Source: Sphingobacterium sp. CZ-2 (GTDB taxonomy: Bacteria > Bacteroidota > Bacteroidia > Sphingobacteriales > Sphingobacteriaceae). From it: a stretch of DNA of 64,000 nt. Position numbers and translations under genes: made by a program. Positions 42,210 through 50,513 of the stretch are shown one piece after another (positions within the stretch are counted from its first letter, which is position 1; every line of letters starts with the position of its first letter). The stretch lies in NCBI RefSeq assembly GCF_004526235.1, contig NZ_CP038159.1, positions 2,604,001 through 2,668,000 of the forward strand, read 5' to 3'. The notes beneath the pieces are model-generated. The model was not told the DNA's origin, made no database searches, and worked only from the letters and a program-made list of their open reading frames with translations.

Positions 42210-43049
42210 ATGGTTGATAAACTGATTATGGATTTTGCATTGGCTGATGAGCGAATTAGAGCAGTTCATTTAAATGGCTCGAGAGCTAATCCACTGGTTA
42301 ATTCTGATGACCTCCAGGATTATGATGTTTTATTATTAGTGGAGGATTTGGAAAGCTTTTTAATCGATAGAAGCTGGATAAATAAGCTAGGTAGCCTCAG
42401 TTTATTTCAATTGCCAGATGATATGGAACTAGGAAAAGATCCCTTAAGTAGTAAGCCTTCATTTACCTTCTTGATGATGTTTAAGGAAGAATATCGAATA
42501 GATCTTACTTTATTTCCTTTGGATAGATTTAACAAGGAGGAACCTTTGGATAGTTTAACGGAAGTATGGTTAGATAAGGATGGGATTTTTCAGGATGTTC
42601 CAGCAGCTTCTGATGTGGATTATCATATTAAAAAACCAACATCCAGGGAATTCCAGGAAGTGGCAAATGAATTCTATTGGTGTAGCACCAATGTGGTAAA
42701 GGGATTAAGAAGAGGAGAGATATTATATGCTAAAGATATGTTGGAAACAGTTGTGCGGCCCATGTTTTGGCGAATGATTGAATGGCAAACAGCTTGTGCT
42801 TATGATTTCAACATCGATCTGGGAAAATCAGGAAAATTTGCCAAGCGATTTCTTTCTGATGACGAATATAAAAGGATTTTGGAAACCTATGCTGATGCGG
42901 ATATCAAACGCAATTGGGAATCCTTGAAATTGATGATGGAATTGTTTAGGAAATACCAGGAAGAAGTTGCACAGCAACTTGGTTTTGAATTCAATAAGCT
43001 AGAAGCAGTATGTGCTATGGAATATTTTAATACACATAATCATAAATGA
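42210..43049 (+). CDS. ANT(6)-like aminoglycoside 6-adenylyltransferase
   Basis: A 279-residue nucleotidyltransferase of the AadE/ANT(6) family. VHLNGSRANPLVNSDDLQDYD carries GSRAN and the metal-binding DYD, YRIDLTLFP supplies the third Asp, and YHIKKPTSREFQEVANEFYW matches the family core. It differs clearly from the cassette aadS at 26470. An in-frame TGA just upstream fixes this ATG. It may modify streptomycin, but chromosomal members of this family do not always give resistance. It overlaps the convergent GNAT gene by 23 bases. Confidence 0.85.
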   Translation: MVDKLIMDFALADERIRAVHLNGSRANPLVNSDDLQDYDVLLLVEDLESFLIDRSWINKLGSLSLFQLPDDMELGKDPLSSKPSFTFLMMFKEEYRIDLTLFPLDRFNKEEPLDSLTEVWLDKDGIFQDVPAASDVDYHIKKPTSREFQEVANEFYWCSTNVVKGLRRGEILYAKDMLETVVRPMFWRMIEWQTACAYDFNIDLGKSGKFAKRFLSDDEYKRILETYADADIKRNWESLKLMMELFRKYQEEVAQQLGFEFNKLEAVCAMEYFNTHNHK

Positions 43050-43521
43050 CCTCATCCTCTTCTAAATCTGCTGTTTTCTTAAAACCTAATCGATTAAGAA
43101 GATTGATGGCAGCCTGATTGGAATTAGAAGTCTCTGCCCAGATCCTTTTTAATCTAAGCGTATTTTTACCATATTCGATTGCCAGATTCATTGCCTCCGT
43201 CATGAAACCTTTCCCATAAAATTGAGGCAATAGTATACAGCCTAATTCTCCTGCTTCTTTTTCGAATCCTCTATAATATCCACAAGTACCAGCAAGAATA
43301 TTTGAATCATTCAATGCTATTCCCCAATGAACCGATGAGCCTTCGTGGTAATTCTGTTGGATAAGGTTTTGCATTGCTGCAGCTTGTTCAACGGTTGAAG
43401 CTTTTTGGCCATCGTAATAAGAGATATCTAGAATATCCAATAAATCGGTGGGCTGAATTTCCCGAAGGGTTATTCTTTTTCCTGGAATAATCGGGAACTC
43501 CCTTAATGGTAATTTGAGCAT
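43027..43521 (-). CDS. GNAT-family N-acetyltransferase (RimJ/RimL-like)
   Basis: A 164-residue acetyltransferase: ITLREIQPTDLLDILD at the N-terminus, then GCILLPQFYGKGFMTEAMNL, containing the acetyl-CoA pyrophosphate loop (Q-x-x-GKG), and NQAAINLLNRLGFKK in the C-terminal half. This is the ribosomal-protein/small-molecule RimJ/RimL subgroup. Its 3' end overlaps tail-to-tail with the ANT(6)-like gene by 23 bases. Its substrate is unknown. Confidence 0.85.
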   Translation of the reverse strand: MLKLPLREFPIIPGKRITLREIQPTDLLDILDISYYDGQKASTVEQAAAMQNLIQQNYHEGSSVHWGIALNDSNILAGTCGYYRGFEKEAGELGCILLPQFYGKGFMTEAMNLAIEYGKNTLRLKRIWAETSNSNQAAINLLNRLGFKKTADLEEDEVIYDYVY

Positions 43522-43777
43522 ATTTTTAGAGATTGATGGTAAAATCCTTTACTATTTTGATAATTCTCTTTATAAATATATGATATTCTAATCAATATAT
43601 TTGTTTTTATAATGTATGACATATTAGTTTAAATCACACCATTTACTAATATTCAACAAGAATAACCATTTATATTTTTAATACAGTCAGATATTTATTA
43701 ATACAAACAGATTACGGTATATAAAACAATCACCTAAAAAAGAAAGGAGGGATAAACTAAACAGATGTACTAAAAAA

Positions 43778-43805
43778 ATAACGAGGAACCGCCATTCCCC
43801 GTTAT
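43778..43805 (+). promoter_or_regulatory. Hairpin in the SusC leader
   Basis: ATAACG(A)GGAA pairs with TTCC(C)CGTTAT around CCGCCA, 56 bases before the susC-like start. The 340-base gap 43522-43861 also has a TATATTTG (43596-43603) that could be a -7 element. Otherwise it is AT-rich with no gene. Confidence 0.4.
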
Positions 43806-43861
43806 GGAATAATTCGAATTAGCACAATTACACTAAATCGCAAATAAACTAACCAAAAGTA

Positions 43862-46800
43862 ATGAAAATAACCAAATTATGTGTTGCAACATTTGTAATA
43901 CTATGTGGGAATATTGCCCATGCAACTAATGAAAAAATTAACCTAAATAATCATTCAAGCCATACAACTTTTGAATTCGGGCCAAATATCCAATCAACCA
44001 TTAAGGGAAAGGTGCTTGATAAGGATGGAAAGGGATTCCCAGGAGTTACCATTACTTCCCTACAATCCAATGAAAGTGTCACCACCAAAGAAGATGGTTC
44101 TTTTGAGATTAAGGGTAAGTTGGGTGATGAACTCCTATTTACCTATGTGGGTTACAAGAGATTACAGGTAAAGGTAGAAGACCCCGATAACATGGAGGTC
44201 AAAATGAGCGACGATGTGATGAGCATCGAGGAAACGGTGATCGTCGGTTTCGGAACGCAAAAGAAATCAAGTTTAGTGAGTTCTGTAGCCACGGTTAAAG
44301 GATCTGACCTAGCCTTTCCAACCCGTAACCTGACCAATAACCTGGCCGGTCAATTACCAGGTTTGATCGCTATCCAACGTACCGGTGAACCAGGCTATGA
44401 TAACTCTGAGTTTTGGATCCGAGGTATCAGTTCCTTCTCAGGAGGTACTTCACCTTTGGTATTGGTGGATGGTGTTCCTAGGGCCATGCAGGATATCGAA
44501 CCGGATGAGATAGAAACCTTCACATTACTAAAAGATGCTGCTGCTACAGCAGTATATGGCGCCGAAGGAGCTAATGGCGTTATTATTATCACTTCAAAAC
44601 GCGGTCGTCAGCAAAAAACGCAGATTAATTACCGTGGAGAATATAGTGTACTACAGCCTACTAGGCTACCTAAATTCTTAGGTTCTGCTGATTTCATGAC
44701 GCTCTATAATGAAGCCTTGCGAAATGAAGGCTCTGCAATTATGTTCTCTGATGAATTAATTGAAAATTACCGTCGCGGAGAGGATCGAGATCTATATCCT
44801 AATACCGATTGGTTGGATCTGATGCTCGACAAAACCACGAACAACATGCGACATACCTTGAATTTCAGAGGAGGGGGTGATATTGCTAGATTCTTTGTTT
44901 CTGGTGCTTACTTTTCAGAAAGTGGGATATTTAAAGAGAACAATCTGGCAGAATATAACAATAATATTGGTTTGAAGAGATTCAATCTACGTTCCAATGT
45001 GGATCTGAGTGTGACCAAGACCACGACTATTGGTGTTGATCTAAGTGGACAATATCTGATGACCAACTATCCAGGAGTCGGTACAGGACTTATTTTTCAA
45101 CGAATGACCACTATTCCTTCTTACTTATTCCCGGCTGTCTATTCCGATGGAACCATTGCTGGGCACCCAAGGCCTAGTAATAACCGGATAAACCCATACA
45201 ATTTATTAATGGAATCGGGTTATGCCAAAGAATGGCGTTCCAGCATACAATCTAATGTTTCCTTAAAACAAGAATTGGATTTTCTGACCAAAGGATTGGT
45301 CTTTCAAGGAAACGTAAGCTATGATGCGGTCATGAACTACTATATGAACAGAACCAAAACGCCTAAACAATTCTATGCTACCGGAAGAAATCCGGATGGT
45401 TCTTTGATTTACAAGGAAGTAGTAGCAGGGAATCCAGATTTTGGTGAACCGGCAGAAAGCAATACGGGGAGTAAGAATGTTTACCTGGAAATGTCGCTCA
45501 GATATAACCGTAATTTCTTGAATCTTCATGATGTTGGTGCCATGCTCTTGACCTATCAGAAAGAATCGCAATTGCATAACGAAGCATTGGCTTTCAGAAA
45601 ACAAGGCTATGTTGGTCGTTTGACCTATTCTTATGATAACAGGTATGCTATTGAAGGTAATTTTGGTTTTACAGGTAGTGAAACCTTCGCCAAGGATTAC
45701 CGTTTTGGATTTTTTCCAGCCGTTGGAGTTTCCTGGACTGTGAGCAATGAAAAGTTCATGACCGAAGAGATGAAGACGGTGGTCAATAACCTAAAATTCA
45801 GGGCATCGTATGGACGTACAGGAAATGATAACACTGGTGGTGCAAGATTTCTTTACCGAGGAACCTTTTCAACTGGTGCAGCGGGATATCCATTTGGTAT
45901 TGGAGGATCTGGTTCTTTGAATGGCTTGCCAGGATTGATCGAAGGGAGATTCGAGGCACCATACCTTTCTTGGGAAATCGAAGATAAAAAGAACTTTGGT
46001 ATGGAACTCGGGATGTTCAATAACAAATTAACGATGCAGGTGGATTATTTTGATAATATCCGTTCCAATATTTTGCTTCAACGTCGAACCGTTTCCGCAG
46101 TGGCAGGATTTCGTCAAAACCCATGGCAGAACTTCGGAAAAGTAGCCAACCATGGTATTGATGGTAGCTTGAACATCAGACAGCCAATTGGAAATGAATT
46201 TGTATTGAGTCTACGTGGAAATGTCACCTTCGCAAGAAATAAAATCCTGGAATACGATGAGGTACCTCAATTATACCCTTGGATGAACGAAACAGGGAAA
46301 AGCTTAAGGTCATGGAACCTATACGTCGCTGATGGACTGTATAAGCATGAAGATTTCCATATTTCAGAGGTGAATGGTGTAAAAACTTATGAACTGAAAG
46401 ATGGAATAGTGGAGTCGACCTTAAGTTCTAACATCCGTCCTGGAGATATAAAATATAAGGATTTGAATGGAGATGGCATCATCAATCAATACGATCAAAC
46501 GCGAGATATTGCTAAACCAGGGGTGCCAGAATTAATTTATGGCTTTGGGATTTCAGGAGAATATAAAGGCATGTATGCCAATGTATTCTTTCAAGGGGCT
46601 GGAAATACTTCTACGGTTTTCGGGGCAAATATGGCATCAGGATTCTTCCCTTTTCAATGGGGAGTGGATGAGTCCAACCTCCGTGTAGAGGCTTTGGATA
46701 GATGGACAGAAGAAAACCCTTCGGATAACGTGTTTTATCCACGTCTACATTCTGCGACCTTTGCCAACAATTCTGTACCAAGTACTTGGTGGCTAAGGGA

Positions 46801-47023
46801 TGCTTCCTTTGTCCGGTTGAAAAATGTAGAACTGGGATATAGATTTAATGAATCCTTCCTAAGTAAATACGGCATCAAGGCAGGTAGACTTTATCTGAAC
46901 GGGAATAATATTTATGTATGGGACAATATTAAAATGTGGGACCCAGAATTGGGCAACGCTAATGAAGGTCTGAATTATCCTATACCTTCTGCCTATACTT
47001 TCGGTCTAGAATTTACCTTTTAA
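43862..47023 (+). CDS. SusC/RagA-type TonB-dependent transporter
   Basis: A 1053-residue outer-membrane transporter. After a signal peptide (to about residue 22) comes a carboxypeptidase-regulatory-like domain (IKGKVLDKDGKGFPGVTITS, about 46-65), then SMLEETVIVGFGTQKKSSLVS-type TonB region (seen as EETVIVGFGTQKKSSLVSSV), the plug domain (NLAGQLPGLIAIQRTGEPGYDNSEFWIRG, key part LAGQLPGLIAIQRTGEPGYD) and a large 22-strand barrel ending in YTFGLEFTF, with the terminal aromatic. With the SusD-like partner 9 bases downstream it imports an oligomeric substrate, likely a glycan or peptide. The ligand is unknown; no glycosidase genes or ECF/anti-sigma genes are adjacent. Confidence 0.95.
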   Translation: MKITKLCVATFVILCGNIAHATNEKINLNNHSSHTTFEFGPNIQSTIKGKVLDKDGKGFPGVTITSLQSNESVTTKEDGSFEIKGKLGDELLFTYVGYKRLQVKVEDPDNMEVKMSDDVMSIEETVIVGFGTQKKSSLVSSVATVKGSDLAFPTRNLTNNLAGQLPGLIAIQRTGEPGYDNSEFWIRGISSFSGGTSPLVLVDGVPRAMQDIEPDEIETFTLLKDAAATAVYGAEGANGVIIITSKRGRQQKTQINYRGEYSVLQPTRLPKFLGSADFMTLYNEALRNEGSAIMFSDELIENYRRGEDRDLYPNTDWLDLMLDKTTNNMRHTLNFRGGGDIARFFVSGAYFSESGIFKENNLAEYNNNIGLKRFNLRSNVDLSVTKTTTIGVDLSGQYLMTNYPGVGTGLIFQRMTTIPSYLFPAVYSDGTIAGHPRPSNNRINPYNLLMESGYAKEWRSSIQSNVSLKQELDFLTKGLVFQGNVSYDAVMNYYMNRTKTPKQFYATGRNPDGSLIYKEVVAGNPDFGEPAESNTGSKNVYLEMSLRYNRNFLNLHDVGAMLLTYQKESQLHNEALAFRKQGYVGRLTYSYDNRYAIEGNFGFTGSETFAKDYRFGFFPAVGVSWTVSNEKFMTEEMKTVVNNLKFRASYGRTGNDNTGGARFLYRGTFSTGAAGYPFGIGGSGSLNGLPGLIEGRFEAPYLSWEIEDKKNFGMELGMFNNKLTMQVDYFDNIRSNILLQRRTVSAVAGFRQNPWQNFGKVANHGIDGSLNIRQPIGNEFVLSLRGNVTFARNKILEYDEVPQLYPWMNETGKSLRSWNLYVADGLYKHEDFHISEVNGVKTYELKDGIVESTLSSNIRPGDIKYKDLNGDGIINQYDQTRDIAKPGVPELIYGFGISGEYKGMYANVFFQGAGNTSTVFGANMASGFFPFQWGVDESNLRVEALDRWTEENPSDNVFYPRLHSATFANNSVPSTWWLRDASFVRLKNVELGYRFNESFLSKYGIKAGRLYLNGNNIYVWDNIKMWDPELGNANEGLNYPIPSAYTFGLEFTF

Positions 47024-47032
47024 CTGACTATC

Positions 47033-48871
47033 ATGAAAAATTTCAAAAAAATATACAGCATACTTTTAGTGACAGCCTCCTTAAGCCTAACCCAATGCAG
47101 CACCAGTTTTTTGGATGTTTCCGACGAACTTGCAGGTCAATTGACCATGAAGGAAGTTTTTGACAATACAGCATATACCCGGAATTGGCATAGAAATGTA
47201 TTCACAGGAATACCAAATAGTTCTGGGATGATTTTGGATGCAGCTGCGCTGACCAATCCCTGGGCAGGGGCTTCGGATGAACTCAAAATGGCCCAAGGGA
47301 CGTTAAGAACGCTTAATTCAAGTGGCTTTAATTCGGGGAATGCACCTTTCCATCGATGGGGATCTTTGTATACCCTCATCCGTCAGGCAAATCTGTTCTT
47401 AGAAAATGCCCATGAAATTCCCCGTAGTGGTGATACGGATTATATAGATGCTACAGAATTGGCAAAAATGAAAGCTCAAGTTCGTTTTTTAAGGGCATAT
47501 TATCATTATTTGTTGTTCGAACAATATGGTCCGATTCCAGTGATCGATAAATCTATAGATCCATCTGGAAGTGATATCGATTTTGAACGAAATTCCATCG
47601 ATGAAGTGGTGGATTTTATTTCCAATGAACTGACTGCTGTAGCCAATGAGTTAGATGAATTTATTACGGATCAAAATTACCTGGCTTTACCTACCAAAGG
47701 GGTTGCCTTGGCTGTAAAAGCTAAACTTCATCTATATGCGGCAAGCCCATTGTTCAACGGGGGCTACCAAGAAGCTTTGACTTTGACCAATCCTAGTGGG
47801 AAAAAGTTGTTTTCAGCGGCTGATCCTTCCAAATGGAATAAAGCTGAGACAGCGTTAAAGGAGTTTATTGATTTTGCCAATTCTGGTAAATATCAATTGT
47901 ATAAAGTGAATACGAACGGTGTTTATGATCCAGATAAATCGCTATATGAGTTGTTTATGTCGTATAACGCAGAGATTATTTGGGCCAATCCAAACCAGTC
48001 ATGGGGTGCCATTAACGGAGAAGGTGTTGATCGACGATCTACGCCAAGATCGGAGAATGCTGGATTCGCCTGTATTGCGGTTACCCAAGAATTAGTGGAC
48101 GACTTTTTTATGAACGATGGATTGTCGATTGAAGAATCTCCTAAATATTCAGAACAAGGGTTCTCTACCGCTGGCGATGACATTACGGGTAGAACCGAGG
48201 TTGGGACCTATAATATGTGGGTAAACCGAGAACCTCGTTTTTATCAAACGGTATTTTATCATGGTAGAAAATGGCACTTAACCAATAGGGTCGTTAAATT
48301 CAATAGAGGAAATGGAAATGATAATACTGCAGCAGATCATCCTTGGTCAGGATACTTGCTTTATAAACGTATTTCAAGAAATGTGCATAATCAGGGATCT
48401 TTTCCAAAAAGTCATTATAGACCATCTATTATCTTCCGCTTGGCAGAATTCTATCTTTTGTACGCAGAAGCAATGAACGAAGTAAATCCGGGAAATCCTT
48501 TAATTTTAGAATATGTAGATAAGATCCGTGAGCGAGCAGGTATTCCAAAATTGAAGGATATCAAACCTGAGATCATTGGTAATAAAGATTTACAACGGGA
48601 GGCGATCCGGGCAGAAATGCGCGTGGAATTAGCCACTGAGGGGCAACGTTATTTTGATGTTCGCCGTTGGATGATCGCAGAAAATGATGCTGGAGAAGGA
48701 GGTCAGGGCGGCCTGTTCTACGGAATGAATATGGGGGCAACTACAGAGAGTGAGTTCTTTAAGCGGACATCGTATGAAAACAGGGCGTTTACTCGTGAAA
48801 TGTACTTGTATCCAATCCCTCTAAATGAAATACAGAAAAGTAAAAAATTAGTGCAGAACCCAGGTTGGTAA
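47033..48871 (+). CDS. SusD/RagB-type surface lipoprotein
   Basis: A 612-residue lipoprotein with lipobox SLTQC (Cys22) and STSFLDVSDE, the typical SusD start. The helical TPR-like core includes AQVRFLRAYYHYLLFEQYGPIPVI (key part RFLRAYYHYLLFEQYGPIP), and the C-terminal RagB domain ends ELATEGQRYFDVRRWM and LYPIPLNEIQKSKKLVQNPGW, both classic signatures. It captures the substrate for the SusC-like channel. It is the second and last gene of the operon; a perfect hairpin at 48889 terminates it. Confidence 0.95.
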   Translation: MKNFKKIYSILLVTASLSLTQCSTSFLDVSDELAGQLTMKEVFDNTAYTRNWHRNVFTGIPNSSGMILDAAALTNPWAGASDELKMAQGTLRTLNSSGFNSGNAPFHRWGSLYTLIRQANLFLENAHEIPRSGDTDYIDATELAKMKAQVRFLRAYYHYLLFEQYGPIPVIDKSIDPSGSDIDFERNSIDEVVDFISNELTAVANELDEFITDQNYLALPTKGVALAVKAKLHLYAASPLFNGGYQEALTLTNPSGKKLFSAADPSKWNKAETALKEFIDFANSGKYQLYKVNTNGVYDPDKSLYELFMSYNAEIIWANPNQSWGAINGEGVDRRSTPRSENAGFACIAVTQELVDDFFMNDGLSIEESPKYSEQGFSTAGDDITGRTEVGTYNMWVNREPRFYQTVFYHGRKWHLTNRVVKFNRGNGNDNTAADHPWSGYLLYKRISRNVHNQGSFPKSHYRPSIIFRLAEFYLLYAEAMNEVNPGNPLILEYVDKIRERAGIPKLKDIKPEIIGNKDLQREAIRAEMRVELATEGQRYFDVRRWMIAENDAGEGGQGGLFYGMNMGATTESEFFKRTSYENRAFTREMYLYPIPLNEIQKSKKLVQNPGW

Positions 48872-48888
48872 TTAGTAAATAATAAAAT

Positions 48889-48914
48889 AACGGCAATTCG
48901 AGAGAATTGCCGTT
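48889..48914. terminator. Terminator of the SusC/D operon
   Basis: AACGGCAATTC-GAGA-GAATTGCCGTT is a perfect 11-bp stem with a tetraloop. It could also end the small gene read from the other side. Confidence 0.75.
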
Positions 48915-48921
48915 CATCATT

Positions 48922-49092
48922 TTAACTATACAACTTTAATATTACCTTAATGTTCTCTTTGGTTGTAAAGGACAGGGTATCTCCTTCTTCCTTCGTCCTT
49001 TTTCCGGAAGTATTCTCTTTAATGGCATCCTTGATTCGGATGATTTGCATGATCAACTTACGATTTGCCGTACCTCTTTTTAACCCTTTCAT
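48922..49092 (-). CDS. Small basic protein, 56 residues, unknown
   Basis: The reverse strand encodes MKGLKRGTANRKLIMQIIRI and a further 36 residues ending VILKLYS and a stop. It is lysine-rich, with a short amphipathic helix, and resembles no family I know. It lies between the SusC/D terminator and the clostripain-type gene. I call it from the clean start-to-stop frame and the hairpin just after it; an expressed gene is likely but not certain. Confidence 0.45.
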   Translation of the reverse strand: MKGLKRGTANRKLIMQIIRIKDAIKENTSGKRTKEEGDTLSFTTKENIKVILKLYS

Positions 49093-49189
49093 AAGAAATC
49101 AAATTAATTGGTCAGTTTGTACAACAAATATAATTTCAATAGGGCAGTTAAAAAATACTCCATTTAGGGTATTTTTTAAATTTTTATGG

Positions 49190-50308
49190 TTAAAAAAGGC
49201 GGTTAAAACCCGAATCTTGATACCATTTTAACGTTCGGTAGTAATTATGCACTAATTCTTCATTGTCTGAGATGGGTATATAGCAGGTCAATCCAGAATT
49301 AGTAACAATTGGAAATCCATTGAATTTCGGGGTGTTTGCTTTAAAGATTACTGCCCGCTCAATGCTGGATTGAAGGGTTGTAATATCACTGTAATTTTGA
49401 TTTATAAAGTCTAGGAAATCAAAGGCAACCAAGGGGTTGCTGGTTCGATCAAAATCCATCCGTTGGATCTTTGACCGATTGAAGTCGCTAAAGGTTGGAT
49501 TCTGGTTTATTAGAATAGATTTGGTCTCCTGGGCTATGGTTGATAGGAGAGAGGCATCAATAACAGAAATGGTAGCTGATTGGTAATTGCCCGTCATGCT
49601 GTTATAATGCTCATAATATTTTTGAGCTAAAGTAGCATAGCCACTTTTGTCTTTAGTGAAAAAGTGATTGATGGTTTTATCATAGGGCATGCCATTGGCA
49701 ATTACTTCGCCTGGAGAGGCGATGAAATACTTTGCTTTGTTTTTGATTTCATACAATACTTCTAAGCTTGCCATGGAACAGGCATCAAAGCAGATGAAAT
49801 CCAGATCATTTGGTAAAGCATAATCCAGATCTTTGATATCCATTTGGGAACCATTATCCTCTCCAAAGGATTTTAGTTTGATATTTCCGGTTCCAGGTGG
49901 AATCCATCCAGTAGCATGTGACCAAAGAATCAATCCATAGGTCTTTGCCGGAAATTTTTCCTTTACATCGGCCATAACTGTTTTCAACGTGTTAGGATCC
50001 GAGGAATTGTGGTTGGGATATTCCTTAATTTTTATCCTTCCATTTTTTGATTCCTTTATGCTCGGGATTCTATACAATGCAGGAGCTGTATTCGGAAGTT
50101 TGGTATAAATGATCAGATTGCTGTTCTCTACCTCAAAAGCTTTTTCCATCTGTGCAATGTTTTTATAAGCCTCTTGGTTGAGATTGTTGTCTGCAGCAAT
50201 ATAGATCACTACAGTCCTGAATTTCTCTTCTTCGATTAATGGTTTTTTCTCGGTACAACCTAGAAAAATAAAAAAGAGCAGGAATAGATAATTGGATAGG
50301 AACTTCAT
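49190..50308 (-). CDS. Clostripain-family (peptidase C11) lipoprotein
   Basis: A 372-residue lipoprotein with lipobox FLGC (about Cys18). The caspase-like C11 fold has VVIYIAADNNLNQEA near the N-terminus, the catalytic His in LILWSHATGW (about 131) and the catalytic Cys in FICFDACSMASLEV (about 175). Members are secreted cysteine proteases that cut after basic residues and often self-process. It is a monocistronic gene read toward the small protein gene; the strand between it and the SusD gene holds only that gene. Confidence 0.88.
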   Translation of the reverse strand: MKFLSNYLFLLFFIFLGCTEKKPLIEEEKFRTVVIYIAADNNLNQEAYKNIAQMEKAFEVENSNLIIYTKLPNTAPALYRIPSIKESKNGRIKIKEYPNHNSSDPNTLKTVMADVKEKFPAKTYGLILWSHATGWIPPGTGNIKLKSFGEDNGSQMDIKDLDYALPNDLDFICFDACSMASLEVLYEIKNKAKYFIASPGEVIANGMPYDKTINHFFTKDKSGYATLAQKYYEHYNSMTGNYQSATISVIDASLLSTIAQETKSILINQNPTFSDFNRSKIQRMDFDRTSNPLVAFDFLDFINQNYSDITTLQSSIERAVIFKANTPKFNGFPIVTNSGLTCYIPISDNEELVHNYYRTLKWYQDSGFNRLF

Positions 50309-50513
50309 AGCTAATGGTTTTAATTGGATTGGACTAGTTCATAATCTTTTCTTGGCTAGGATAAAGATACAAGAAGTAATGGCAAATAATACCAAACAAA
50401 CATTTAAACAGATTATCGTGTTAAAGACATCATTTTCCATATGTAGAGGGTTTAAAAAAGGGCGGCATAACCTGCCGCCCTTCGAGTTTTAAACTATTTA
50501 TTCAACCTAATTA

